From NCBI RefSeq assembly GCF_001427785.1, contig NZ_LMHM01000016.1, positions 335,231 to 399,230 of the forward strand: a DNA stretch of 64,000 nucleotides, read 5' to 3'. Positions within the stretch are counted from its first letter, which is position 1; each line of letters opens with the position of its first letter. A program made the translations under genes and the position numbers. This DNA is from Lysobacter sp. Root690 (lineage in GTDB: Bacteria; Pseudomonadota; Gammaproteobacteria; Xanthomonadales; Xanthomonadaceae). Below the pieces are notes generated by a model that was not told the DNA's origin, did not search any database, and saw only the letters and a list, made by a program, of their open reading frames with translations. Of the stretch, positions 45,870 to 55,274 are shown one piece after another.

Positions 45870-48800
45870 TTACTCGTCCAGCAGCGCCAGCAGTTCTTCC
45901 TCGCTGAGCCCGTCGAGCCCCGCGCTGGCCTCCTCCACCGCCCGGGCGTCGAAAACCGACAGCCCCTTCTCGGTCGCCGCGGCCGCCATCGCGGCCAATG
46001 TCGTATGCGCGAACACGTCGCCCACGGTCAGGGCGATGCCCAGGCGCTCGCGTACCCGCAGCGCGAGCTGCAACGCGGACAGCGAATGGCCGCCGAGCAG
46101 GAAGAAATCGTCGTCGCGGCAAACCTCGGCGACGCCGAGCAATTCGCTCCACAGCGCGGCGAGGTCGCGTTCGCCGCGATCGGCAGGTGGCTCGCGCCGG
46201 CCGGCGGGCGCGGGACCGCCTCCCGGCGCCGGCAACGCGCTTAGATCCAGTTTGCCGTTGGCGGTGGTCGGGATCCGCGCGACGAACACGTAATGCGACG
46301 GGCGCAGGTACTCGGGCAGCACCGCGACGTGCTCGCGCAAATCGCGCTCGAGCGCGCCGCGTCCGTTCCAGCGCGCCGCCTGCGTCGCGAGTGCGCGCGG
46401 TGCGTCGGCCGGTGACGCCGCCTCAGGACGGATCGCATAGACGTTGTGCAACGCGGTTCCGGCCAGCGCCGCATCCTGCTCGCTGGCGACGACGAAACCG
46501 TGGTTCTCGAGCAGGCCGCGCACGCGCGCCAGCCGTCCGTCGACGTCGTGCACTTCCACCGCCACCTGACGCACGCGTGGCCAATGCGCGGGCTCGATGC
46601 CGAGCAACACCTCCAGCTCCGCGCCTTCCACATCGACCTTCAGCAGGTCGATGCAAGCGACCTCGTGTTCGTCGATGATCTGCGAGACGGTTCGCAACGG
46701 CCTTCGCACCCGTTCGCCCTGCATGCGCTCGTCCAGCAGCTCGCGCAGATCCTCGCCGGTGCCGGAAGCATCGACGGAGGACGAACTCAGATAGGACTCG
46801 ACCACCCCGCGCGAGACATCGGCATCGAGCACGCTGCTGGAGACGATGCTGTTGTGCGGATAGAAAATGAACTCGGCTTCGCCCGGCGCCGCGGCCAAGC
46901 CGCAATCGTAGACGGTCGCGTCCAGCCCGCGCAGTTCGGCGTTCAAGCGCAGGATGCGATGCACCTGCGGGATCGGTTCGAAGGCGAAGATCCGCGCGTC
47001 GCGGCATTGCGCGCCGACGTACATCGCGAACATGCCGATGTTCGCGCCGACGTCGAACACGCAGCAGCCGTCGTCCAGGCGCACGCCGTGGCGGCGATAG
47101 GCGTCGCCGCCGAAAATTTCCTCGTGCAGGAAGCGCGTTTCGCTGGTGTTGAGATGGAACACCTCGCCGAGGCCGTCCAGCTCCAGCGTCTGCGCGTCCG
47201 TCTGCGTCGCCAGCGCCGCCAGCGCGCGCGGCACCGCGGCGTTGCGCGCCGACGGCAACGCATAGGCGACCAGTCTGCGATCGCCGTCGCCGAAATCGCG
47301 CGCGACCACGCGCGCGTCGTCCAGGCCCCCATGCGCGGCCAGGCAGGCTTCGATCTCGCCCGGCTCGACCCGATAGCCGCGGATCTTGACCTGGAAATCG
47401 CTGCGTCCGAGATATTCGAGCGCACCGTCCTTGCGCCAACGGCCGAGATCGCCGGTGCGGTACATCCGTCCCCGCGTCGCGTACGGATCGGGCAGGAAAC
47501 GCTCGGCGGTGAGTTGCGGGCGATTCCAATAACCGCGGCCGACCTGCACGCCGCCGATATACAACTCGCCCGTCGCTCCGAGCGGCACCGGCCGGTGTCG
47601 CTGGTCGAGCACGTACATGCGCGTATTCGCGATCGGCCGGCCGATCGGCACCGACTCGGGCGCCCGCTCTTTGCAGGCCCAGCAGGTCACGTCGACCGCC
47701 GCCTCGGTCGGCCCGTACAGGTTATGCAACCGCGTCCGCGGCAGCCATTGCCGGAAGCGCTGTTGCAGCCGCGTCGACAGCGCTTCACCGCTGCACAGCA
47801 CCTGCCGCAGTCCCTTGCAGGCTTCGGCATCGCCCGCGTCGAGGAAGGCCTGCAGCATCGACGGCACGAAATGCATCATGGTCACGCCGCGATCCGCGAT
47901 CGTGCGCGACAGATAGGCCGGATCCGATTGCCCGCCCGGCCGCGCCAGCAGCAGCCTCGCGCCGCTCAGCAGCGGCAGGAAGATCTCCCACACCGAGACG
48001 TCGAATCCGAACGAGGTCTTCTGCAGCACGACATCGTCCGCGTCGATGCTGAAATGATCGCGCGCCCACAGCAGGCGATTAACCACGCCGTCGTGTTGGT
48101 TCATCGCCCCCTTCGGACGGCCGGTCGAGCCGGAGGTATAGATGACATACGCCAGGCGGGTCTCGCTCAGATCAGGCAACGGCGCGGCCTGCGCGCCGTA
48201 ACCGGACCACTCGCTGCTGTCGTCCAGTCGCCAGACCTGCTCGGATGCGGCCGCCAGTTGCGGCAACGTTTCCGCCAGACCCGATTGCATCAACAACACC
48301 GCCGCGCCCGAGTCCTCCAGCATGTAGCTCAAGCGCTCGTACGGGTACGCCGGGTCCAGCGGCACGTACGCGGCGCCGGCCTTGAGGATGCCGAGCAGGC
48401 CGATCGGCAGGTGCAGCGAACGCTCCACGCAGATCGCGACCCGTGCCTCCGGTCCGATCCCGAAAGAACGCAGCCGGTTCGCGACCCGGTTGGCGGCGGC
48501 GTCGAGTTGCGCGTAGCTCAAGGTCGCGCCTTCGTACTCCACCGCGACCGCATCGGGCGTGCGCGCGGCCTGCGCTTCGAACAGGCCATGCACGGTGAGT
48601 CCGCGCGGATAAGCGACCGTGGTGGCGTTGAACTCCTCCAGCATGAGCGCGCGCTCGGATGCGGGCAGCACTTCGAGATCGCACACGGCGGTCGTAGCGG
48701 CGTTGTCGAGCGCTTCGGTCAGACCGTCGAGCGCCAGATCGAGCAGGCCGATGGTGCGCGCCGGATCGATCTCGCGCGCGCAGTGCACGACCAAGGTGAA

Positions 48801-51800
48801 ACCATCGCCTTCGTCGTTGACCGACATCGACAGCGGGTAGTTGGTGCGCTCCTCCATGAACAACACGCGGATGCGATCCCAGTCGGCGCCGCCCGGGCCG
48901 GGCTCGGCCACGGACACGGTGTGGCGGTAATTGAGCAGCGTGGTGAACAACGGTTGCGGCGCGGGTACCGCACTGCAGCGCTGGGCCAGCGCCAGCGGCG
49001 CGTGCTCGTGTCCCAGCAGCGCCGCGAGTTGCGCGACCGCGGCGTCGACCGCGGCGCCGGCATCGCGCCGGTCGATGCGCAGGCGGAACGGCAGCGTGTT
49101 GATGAACACGCCCATCATCTCGTCCGCGCGGTCGCCGCCCATGCGTCCGGACAACACGGTGCCGAACACCACGTCGTCGCGTCCGCTGCAGCGCGCCAGC
49201 ACTTGCGCCCAGGCCACATGGAACAGCGCGGCCGGGGCGATGCCGCGCGCACGCGCAACGGCGCGGATGCGCGAGGCCAGTCGCGCCGACAGCGACTGCC
49301 GCGCCTCGTGCAGCCCGGACGGGCCGTCGCGCAGCGTGTCCACGCCGAAGGCGACGGTCGGCGCGTCGACATCGCCCAGCAAGTCCGTGAAATAGGCTTC
49401 TTGCGCTTGCGCCGATTGCGAGGCGATCGCGGCGATGTGCTGGCGGAACGGCACCGGACGGGGCAATTGCGCGGCGCGGCCGTCGAGCAAGGCCGCGACC
49501 TCGCGCAGGATCAGTTCGAGGGTGACGTGATCGCTGATCAGGTGATGATTGACCAGCGCGAGCCGCCATTCCCCGCTTGCGCGATCATCGGCGCGATTAT
49601 CAGTGTTATCGCCGGCGCGCTCGGGCGCGGCATGCAGCGCGATCAGCGGCGCGCGATCGAGCAGGATGCGAACCGTCGCCGGATCGGCGATGCGCGACAG
49701 CCAGGCGACCGTGTCCTCGCCCGCCGGCACCGCCGCTTCGCGCAGCGGCAGATCGACCTCGCGGTGCACCACCTGCACCGGCTGGGTCAGCCCCTGCCAG
49801 TGAATCGATGTGCGCAGGATGTCGTGACGCGCCACGACCGTCCGCAGCGCCTCCACGAAGCGCTCGAGTCCGCGCCGGTCCGAGAAGCCGAGCACGAACG
49901 TCGACAGATACGGATCGCCGACCTCTTCTGCCAGATGGTGGAACAAGATGCCCTGCTGCAACGGCGCGAGCGGATACACGTCCTGGATGCCCGCCGCGCC
50001 GTCCGCAACCCGCGCGGCGATGCTGTCCAGCTCGGCCTGCGACAGGCCCGCGAGCGGGACCATGTCCGGGTGCAGTCTCGTCGCGTGCTTCGGCACCCCG
50101 CCCGCATCGATCGCGCTCGCCGCGCGGCCAATGCCGGCATCGAGCTGCGCGCAAAACGCATGCAGCACCGGCGCGGCGAACACCGCGCGCACATCGACCG
50201 CGGCGCCTTGCTCGCGCAGCCTGGCGACCATCCGGATCGCGAGCATCGAATGCCCGCCCAATTCGAAGAAGCTGTCGTCGCGTCCGACCTGTTCCAGCCC
50301 CAGCAGTTCGCGCCACAGCGCCGCCACCCGTTGTTCGGTCGGCGTCACTGGCGCCACGAAGCCGCGCACCGCCATCGCGCCGCGGTCCGGCGCCGGCAGC
50401 GCATTGCGGTCGAGCTTGCCGTTGGGCGTGAGCGGTAACGCCGCGAGCCGCACGATCGCCGCCGGCACCATGTACTCGGGCAAACTCGCGACCAGCCCGG
50501 CGCGCAACGCCGACGGATCGGGCTCGGCGCCGTCGTGCGCGACCACGTAGGCCACCAGCCGCGCGTCGCCCGGCCCGCCGCTCTCGCCGGCTTCGCCCGC
50601 GCGCGCCACCACCACCGCTTCGCGCACGTCCGCGGCCGCGAGCAGTTGCGCTTCGATCTCGCCCAGTTCGATGCGGAAACCGCGGATCTTGACCTGCTGA
50701 TCGTTGCGCCCCAGGTATTCCACGCTGCCGTCGTCCAGCCAGCGGCACAGATCGCCAGTGCGATAGACGCGGCCGCCGGCCGGATCCAGCGGGTCGGCGA
50801 CGAAACGTTCGTCGGTGAGGTCGGGACGGTTGAGATAGCCGCGCGCGACCTGCACGCCGCCGATCAGCAACTCGCCCGGCGCGCCCACCGGCACCGGGCG
50901 CATCGCCGCGTCGACGATGTAGAAACGCGTGTTGGCGATCGGCCAGCCGATCGGCGCGCGCGCCCCCGGATCGTCCGGCCGGCAACGCGCGTAGCAGACA
51001 TTGACCGAGGTTTCTGTAGGTCCGTAATGGTTGAACAGCTCGGTCCCCGGCAGCACCTGGAAGAAGCGCTGTGCGAGTTCGTACGGCAATGCTTCGCCAC
51101 CGGAAAACACCTGCCGCAGGCAAGTGCACTGGCCGAAACGCGGGTGATCCAGCATCGCCCGCAGCAAGGTCGGAACCAGCTTGAGCCGGGTCGCGCCGCC
51201 GCGCAGGATCAGCTCGACGAGATAGTCGGCGTCGAAATGGCGGCCGGGCGCGGCGACCAGCAGACGCGCGCCGCAGATCAGCGCGCTGAAGAAGTCCCAG
51301 ATCGAGGCATCGAAACTGAAGGGCGTCTTCTGGATCAGGATGTCGCGGGTGTCCATCGGGTAGTGCGCGCGCAGCCACGCCATGTGATTGGCGATGCCGC
51401 GGTGATGCACCATCACGCCCTTCGGCCGGCCGCTGGAACCTGAGGTGTAGATGACGTAGGCCAAGTGATCGGGCGTCAGTTCAGTCGGCGCCTCGTCCGT
51501 CGCCTCCAGCGGCATCGCTGGATACGCCTCGACCTCGCCCCATTGCGTGTCCAAGGCTAAAGTTTCGCGCGAGGCCTGCGCCGGCCACATCGATGCCAGC
51601 CGCGTCTGACTCAGCAGAATGCGCGGGCATGCGTCCTCCAGCATGTAAGCCAGACGATCGAGCGGATAGGACGGATCTAGCGGCAGGAACGCGGCGCCGG
51701 CCTTCAATACGCCGAGCTGGGCTATCACCATTTCCAGCGAGCGTTCCATGCCGATCGCGACCAGCACGTCCGGGCCGCAACCGCGCGCGCGCAGGTAACG

Positions 51801-53429
51801 CGCCAGACGATTGGCGCGCGCATCCAGTTGCGCGTAGCTCAGCTGGGTGCCTTCGAACTCCACCGCCACCGCCTGCGGCGTCCTGCGCGCTTGCGCTTCG
51901 ATCATCCGGTGGATCAACAGCTCTTCCGCGAACACGGTATCGGTGCGGTTGAAGTCGCGCAGCAGCCTCGCGCGCTCACCGGGGCCGAGCGCATCCAGCG
52001 CGTCGACCGCGGTCGACGGCGCGGCCTGGGTCAACGATTCGAGCACGGCGAGCAAGTGGCCGGCCCAGCGCTGCGCGGTGGCGGCGTCGAACAGGTCGGT
52101 GGCGTATTCCAGCCGGCCCTGGATGCGTTCGCCGTCGTCGCTCAGCGCCAGGGTCAGGTCGAAATGGGTCGCGGCCTGCTCCAGGCGCACGGGCTCGACC
52201 CGGAGCTCGTGCAGGTCCAGCGCCGCGACCGGGGTGTTGTCGAAGTTCAACATGACCTGGAACAGCGGCGCATGCGCCAGGCTGCGCGCGGGCCGGACCG
52301 CATCGACCACGCGCTCGAAGGGCACGTCCTGCGCCGAGTAGGCAAACGACAAGGTCTCGCGGGTGCGTTCCATCAGCGTCGCCACGTCGGGCGCGTCGCG
52401 CAGGTCGACGCGCAGCGCCAGGGTGTTGACGAAAAAGCCGATCAGCCCTTCGACCTCACTGCGGCCGCGATTGGCCGCCGAGACGCCGACCACGAGATCG
52501 CGTTGGCCGCTCAGCCGCGACAGCAGCACCGACCAAGCGGCGAGCAGCACGTTGAACGCGGTCGCGTCCCAGGACAAAGCGAACTCGCGTACGCGTGCAG
52601 ACAGCGCGGCGGGCAACGCCACGGCAACGGTCGCCCCGGCGAAGCTCTGTTGGGGCGGCCGGGGGCGATCGGATGGCAAGGCCAGCAGACCGGGCGCATC
52701 GCCGATGCGCTCGCGCCAGGCCTCCAGCCGCGCCTGCATCGCGGCGCCGTCGTCGATGTCGCGCTGCCACGCGGCGTAGTCGCCGTATTGCAGCGGCAGC
52801 GGCGGCAATGGATCGTCGGCGCCGAGACGAAAGGCCTGATACAAGGCCGCGATCTCGCCGACCAGGACGCCGAGCGACCAACCGTCGGAGACGATGTGGT
52901 GCTGCACCAGGATCACCACATGCTCGTGCTCGTCCATCCGCAGCAAGCGGCAGCGCACTAGCGGCGGACGGGTGAGATCGAACGGCGTGGCGCATTCCTC
53001 GGCGACGATCGCCTGCATCCGCGCCTGGCGCTCCTCAGCCGGCAGTCCGCTCAGATCGTCCTCGCGCATCGGCATGCCGATGTCGGCGGGCGCGGGCTGC
53101 GCGCGCGCCGCGCCATCGCGCTCGACGAAGGCGCAGCGCAGGACTTCGTGCCGCGCCACGATCCGGTCCAGGGTAGTCCGCAGCGCGGCGCGATCGAGCG
53201 TGCCGCTCAGACGCAGCGTCGCCGGCAACAGATAGGCGGTGGCGCTGGCCGGTTCCAGCCGGTCCAGAAACCACAGCCGCTGCTGCGAGAACGACAGCGG
53301 CAGGCCTTCGCCGCGGTCGGCGATCGCGATCGCCGTCGACGCGGGCGCGGCCTCGCGCATGCGCTTGTCCAGCGCGCGCTGCAGGATCTTGCGCTTGAGT
53401 TGTTCCAGGCTGAGGGTGTCGTCGGTCAT
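45870..53429 (-). CDS. Two-module NRPS with an FkbM methyltransferase inserted in a Ser adenylation domain
   Basis: 2519 residues. Domains: C (53310-52020), A (51950-50400), T (50260), dual E/C (49990-48680), A (48600-46220) interrupted by a methyltransferase (about 47200-46440, residues 2075-2330), T (46090). The first A reads DAWKFGHVNK, which I cannot assign. The second reads DVWHLSLVDK (Ser). The dual C has HHLAEEVGD and HHLISDH, so residue 3 should become D. The insert shows DVGANIGMFAMY, FEPIPQ and KVDVEGAE, the FkbM O-methyltransferase signature, placed between A8 (KIRGYRVEPGE) and A10 (NGKLD). With a Ser code this predicts O-methylserine, as known for the interrupted A domain of KtzH in kutzneride synthesis. 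ATG 53429 is chosen because the usual short NRPS leader (LSLEQLKRKIL) follows it; its ribosome site is weak. The cysteine synthase ends 74 bp upstream. Confidence 0.92.
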   Translation of the reverse strand: MTDDTLSLEQLKRKILQRALDKRMREAAPASTAIAIADRGEGLPLSFSQQRLWFLDRLEPASATAYLLPATLRLSGTLDRAALRTTLDRIVARHEVLRCAFVERDGAARAQPAPADIGMPMREDDLSGLPAEERQARMQAIVAEECATPFDLTRPPLVRCRLLRMDEHEHVVILVQHHIVSDGWSLGVLVGEIAALYQAFRLGADDPLPPLPLQYGDYAAWQRDIDDGAAMQARLEAWRERIGDAPGLLALPSDRPRPPQQSFAGATVAVALPAALSARVREFALSWDATAFNVLLAAWSVLLSRLSGQRDLVVGVSAANRGRSEVEGLIGFFVNTLALRVDLRDAPDVATLMERTRETLSFAYSAQDVPFERVVDAVRPARSLAHAPLFQVMLNFDNTPVAALDLHELRVEPVRLEQAATHFDLTLALSDDGERIQGRLEYATDLFDAATAQRWAGHLLAVLESLTQAAPSTAVDALDALGPGERARLLRDFNRTDTVFAEELLIHRMIEAQARRTPQAVAVEFEGTQLSYAQLDARANRLARYLRARGCGPDVLVAIGMERSLEMVIAQLGVLKAGAAFLPLDPSYPLDRLAYMLEDACPRILLSQTRLASMWPAQASRETLALDTQWGEVEAYPAMPLEATDEAPTELTPDHLAYVIYTSGSSGRPKGVMVHHRGIANHMAWLRAHYPMDTRDILIQKTPFSFDASIWDFFSALICGARLLVAAPGRHFDADYLVELILRGGATRLKLVPTLLRAMLDHPRFGQCTCLRQVFSGGEALPYELAQRFFQVLPGTELFNHYGPTETSVNVCYARCRPDDPGARAPIGWPIANTRFYIVDAAMRPVPVGAPGELLIGGVQVARGYLNRPDLTDERFVADPLDPAGGRVYRTGDLCRWLDDGSVEYLGRNDQQVKIRGFRIELGEIEAQLLAAADVREAVVVARAGEAGESGGPGDARLVAYVVAHDGAEPDPSALRAGLVASLPEYMVPAAIVRLAALPLTPNGKLDRNALPAPDRGAMAVRGFVAPVTPTEQRVAALWRELLGLEQVGRDDSFFELGGHSMLAIRMVARLREQGAAVDVRAVFAAPVLHAFCAQLDAGIGRAASAIDAGGVPKHATRLHPDMVPLAGLSQAELDSIAARVADGAAGIQDVYPLAPLQQGILFHHLAEEVGDPYLSTFVLGFSDRRGLERFVEALRTVVARHDILRTSIHWQGLTQPVQVVHREVDLPLREAAVPAGEDTVAWLSRIADPATVRILLDRAPLIALHAAPERAGDNTDNRADDRASGEWRLALVNHHLISDHVTLELILREVAALLDGRAAQLPRPVPFRQHIAAIASQSAQAQEAYFTDLLGDVDAPTVAFGVDTLRDGPSGLHEARQSLSARLASRIRAVARARGIAPAALFHVAWAQVLARCSGRDDVVFGTVLSGRMGGDRADEMMGVFINTLPFRLRIDRRDAGAAVDAAVAQLAALLGHEHAPLALAQRCSAVPAPQPLFTTLLNYRHTVSVAEPGPGGADWDRIRVLFMEERTNYPLSMSVNDEGDGFTLVVHCAREIDPARTIGLLDLALDGLTEALDNAATTAVCDLEVLPASERALMLEEFNATTVAYPRGLTVHGLFEAQAARTPDAVAVEYEGATLSYAQLDAAANRVANRLRSFGIGPEARVAICVERSLHLPIGLLGILKAGAAYVPLDPAYPYERLSYMLEDSGAAVLLMQSGLAETLPQLAAASEQVWRLDDSSEWSGYGAQAAPLPDLSETRLAYVIYTSGSTGRPKGAMNQHDGVVNRLLWARDHFSIDADDVVLQKTSFGFDVSVWEIFLPLLSGARLLLARPGGQSDPAYLSRTIADRGVTMMHFVPSMLQAFLDAGDAEACKGLRQVLCSGEALSTRLQQRFRQWLPRTRLHNLYGPTEAAVDVTCWACKERAPESVPIGRPIANTRMYVLDQRHRPVPLGATGELYIGGVQVGRGYWNRPQLTAERFLPDPYATRGRMYRTGDLGRWRKDGALEYLGRSDFQVKIRGYRVEPGEIEACLAAHGGLDDARVVARDFGDGDRRLVAYALPSARNAAVPRALAALATQTDAQTLELDGLGEVFHLNTSETRFLHEEIFGGDAYRRHGVRLDDGCCVFDVGANIGMFAMYVGAQCRDARIFAFEPIPQVHRILRLNAELRGLDATVYDCGLAAAPGEAEFIFYPHNSIVSSSVLDADVSRGVVESYLSSSSVDASGTGEDLRELLDERMQGERVRRPLRTVSQIIDEHEVACIDLLKVDVEGAELEVLLGIEPAHWPRVRQVAVEVHDVDGRLARVRGLLENHGFVVASEQDAALAGTALHNVYAIRPEAASPADAPRALATQAARWNGRGALERDLREHVAVLPEYLRPSHYVFVARIPTTANGKLDLSALPAPGGGPAPAGRREPPADRGERDLAALWSELLGVAEVCRDDDFFLLGGHSLSALQLALRVRERLGIALTVGDVFAHTTLAAMAAAATEKGLSVFDARAVEEASAGLDGLSEEELLALLDE

Positions 53430-53503
53430 CGGGGACTTTGCGGTTGCGGTTACGTCGGGAATGCGGAATCGACTGGCGCGGATTTGGTTGGCGCGGCGCC
53501 GAC

Positions 53504-54427
53504 TCAGGCGTCGGCGCTGTCGAACAGCGAGGTGGACAGATAACGTTCGCCGGTATCGGGCAGGATGGTCAGCACGGCGCTGCCGGCCGGCGCCTGCGCC
53601 GCGATTGTTCGCGCCGCGACGAAGGCCGCGCCCGAGGAAATGCCGCAGCACAGGCCTTCCTGGCGCGCGAGTTCGCGCGCGGCCTCGCGCGCTTCGTCTT
53701 CGTCCACGGCGACGGTCCGGTCGACCACTTCGGGCGTCATCACCGCGGGCATGAAATTCGGCGCCCAGCCGGCGATCTCGTGCGCGGTCCACGGATGGCC
53801 GGCGAGCACGCGCGCGCGCGCCGGTTCGGCCGCCGCCACTTGCACGTCGGTGCGCGCGGCCTTCAACGCCGCGCCTACCCCGCTCAAGGTGCCGCCGCTG
53901 CCCCAGCCCGATACGAACCAGTCCAGCCGCCGCTGCGCGAACGCCTGCAGGATCTCGCGCGCGGTGCTGTCGCGGTGGCAGGCCGGATTGGCCGGATTGG
54001 CGTACTGATCGGCGAAGTACGCGCCGGTGCGCTCGGCGTACTCGCGCGCGGCGCGGCTGCGGCCCATCGCGCCTTCGGCCGCGGGCGTCAGCACGACTTC
54101 AGCGCCATACGCGCGCATCAGGCGCCGCCGCTCGACCGAGTAGTTGTCGCTGATGAAGGCCACGAAGCGATAGCCGCGCACCGCGCAGGCCATAGCCAGG
54201 GCGACGCCGGCGTTGCCCGACGTCGCCTCGACCACGGCCTGGCCCGGACGCAACGCGCCGCGCGCGATCGCGTCGTCGAGGATCGAGGCCGCGATCCGGT
54301 CCTTGATCGAACCGCTGGGATTGCGCGCCTCCACCTTGACGAAGATATCCACGCCGGCCGGCGCCAACCGGTTGATCCTGACGATCGGCGTGCGGCCCAC
54401 GGTGTCCAGGATTGAGTCGTATAGCAA
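53504..54427 (-). CDS. PLP-dependent cysteine synthase (O-acetylserine sulfhydrylase-like) within the NRPS operon
   Basis: 307 residues, the usual length. The start is TTG 54427, fixed by GAGGAG 6 nt upstream; no ATG fits. PLP Lys42 lies in GSIKDR, the phosphate loop reads GSGGTLSG, and the C-terminal GISSGAAF is family-typical. The Asn loop reads TSGNAG (69-74) where most sulfhydrylases have TSGNTG, so substrate handling could differ. Its position between NRPS genes with two Cys-like modules suggests a dedicated cysteine supply. A diaminopropionate-type (SbnA-like) role is an alternative. The dsbA-like gene ends 35 bp upstream. Confidence 0.87.
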   Translation of the reverse strand: MLYDSILDTVGRTPIVRINRLAPAGVDIFVKVEARNPSGSIKDRIAASILDDAIARGALRPGQAVVEATSGNAGVALAMACAVRGYRFVAFISDNYSVERRRLMRAYGAEVVLTPAAEGAMGRSRAAREYAERTGAYFADQYANPANPACHRDSTAREILQAFAQRRLDWFVSGWGSGGTLSGVGAALKAARTDVQVAAAEPARARVLAGHPWTAHEIAGWAPNFMPAVMTPEVVDRTVAVDEDEAREAARELARQEGLCCGISSGAAFVAARTIAAQAPAGSAVLTILPDTGERYLSTSLFDSADA

Positions 54428-54462
54428 GGGCGTCTCCTCGTTGCGTCCGTGCGGATCGGCGT

Positions 54463-55212
54463 TCAACGCTTGGCGCGCGCGGCGCGTTCGACCCCGATCA
54501 GGTAGTCGACCGTGGCCAGCAGCGCCTCCGGCGCCGCGCCGGGTTTCGGCGCCAGCTTGTACTTGCCGGCCACGATGATCGTCGGCGTGCTGTCGACCTC
54601 GGCGGCGATCGCGTAGGACCTCGCCCACTGCACGCGTTCGTCGGTTTTCTTGCTGGCGTACGCGCTGGCGAAGCGTGCGCGGTCTACGCCGAGGCGCGCG
54701 TAGGCGTCGCTGATCTGATCGGGGCTGTCGCCGGTCAGGGTCTGCTCGACATGCACGGCGCGGTAAATCGCCGCGTGAGTCTTGTCCACCACGCCCAATT
54801 GCGCGGCCGCGTAATAGGCCTTGGCGCCGGCATCGAAGGCGCCGCCAAACACCGCCGGCACATACTGGAAGCGCACGTCGCGCGGCAGCTTGTGGCGCCA
54901 TGCTTGCATCGCCGGATCGAACTTCGCGCAGGCGCCGCAGGCATAGCTGAACACCTGCACGACTTCGATGCCGGGGCCCGGCGAGGCCTGCGCGGGTTTG
55001 GCCAGGATGGTGTAGTCGACTCCGGCCACGGGCGCGGCTTGCCGCGCTGGCGCGACGGTGCTGAAGGCGATCAGCGCGATGGCCATGATCCAGGCGATCG
55101 CGCCGCGCGCGCGCGCGCGCCGGGTCGATGGCGCCATCCTGCTCGCCCGGTTGCCGGCCTCGCGCTTGCCTGCTTCGCCGTTGCCTGCTTGTTCAATGAC
55201 TGAGTGCTTCAT
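54463..55212 (-). CDS. DsbA-like periplasmic thiol:disulfide oxidoreductase
   Basis: 249 residues. A long basic N-region (residues 1-38, with the repetitive EAGNGEAGKREAGN) precedes a hydrophobic signal or anchor segment (AIAWIMAIALIAFSTVA). The thioredoxin fold follows, with active site C92-G-A-C95 (YACGAC) instead of the usual CPHC, and a cis-Pro loop STPTII. The family oxidises Cys pairs in the periplasm. ATG 55212 has GAGGAAG 7 nt upstream. An in-frame ATG at 55278 overlaps the PKS-NRPS stop as ATGA and would add 22 residues. Lying inside an operon with two Cys-selecting modules, it may close or protect a disulfide in the exported peptide (inference). Confidence 0.87.
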   Translation of the reverse strand: MKHSVIEQAGNGEAGKREAGNRASRMAPSTRRARARGAIAWIMAIALIAFSTVAPARQAAPVAGVDYTILAKPAQASPGPGIEVVQVFSYACGACAKFDPAMQAWRHKLPRDVRFQYVPAVFGGAFDAGAKAYYAAAQLGVVDKTHAAIYRAVHVEQTLTGDSPDQISDAYARLGVDRARFASAYASKKTDERVQWARSYAIAAEVDSTPTIIVAGKYKLAPKPGAAPEALLATVDYLIGVERAARAKR

Positions 55213-55274
55213 GCTGTCTTCCTCGATGAATGAATATCCGATCGTGCGTGTCTTGGTTTGGCGCGGGTCGCGGC

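Noticed and set aside
42884-45907. 1007-codon plus-strand frame
   Set aside because: Antisense of the first module of the 4891-residue NRPS, low-complexity composition.
46446-50438. 1330-codon plus-strand frame
   Set aside because: Antisense of the 2519-residue NRPS. No family features.
53430-53792. Upstream extension of the 2519-residue NRPS frame
   Set aside because: It overlaps the cysteine synthase gene and encodes Arg-rich nonsense. The normal NRPS leader starts at 53429.
55100-55125. Alternating GC run considered as a special structure
   Set aside because: It lies inside the basic leader of the DsbA-like protein and is explained by Arg/Ala codons in a GC-rich genome.
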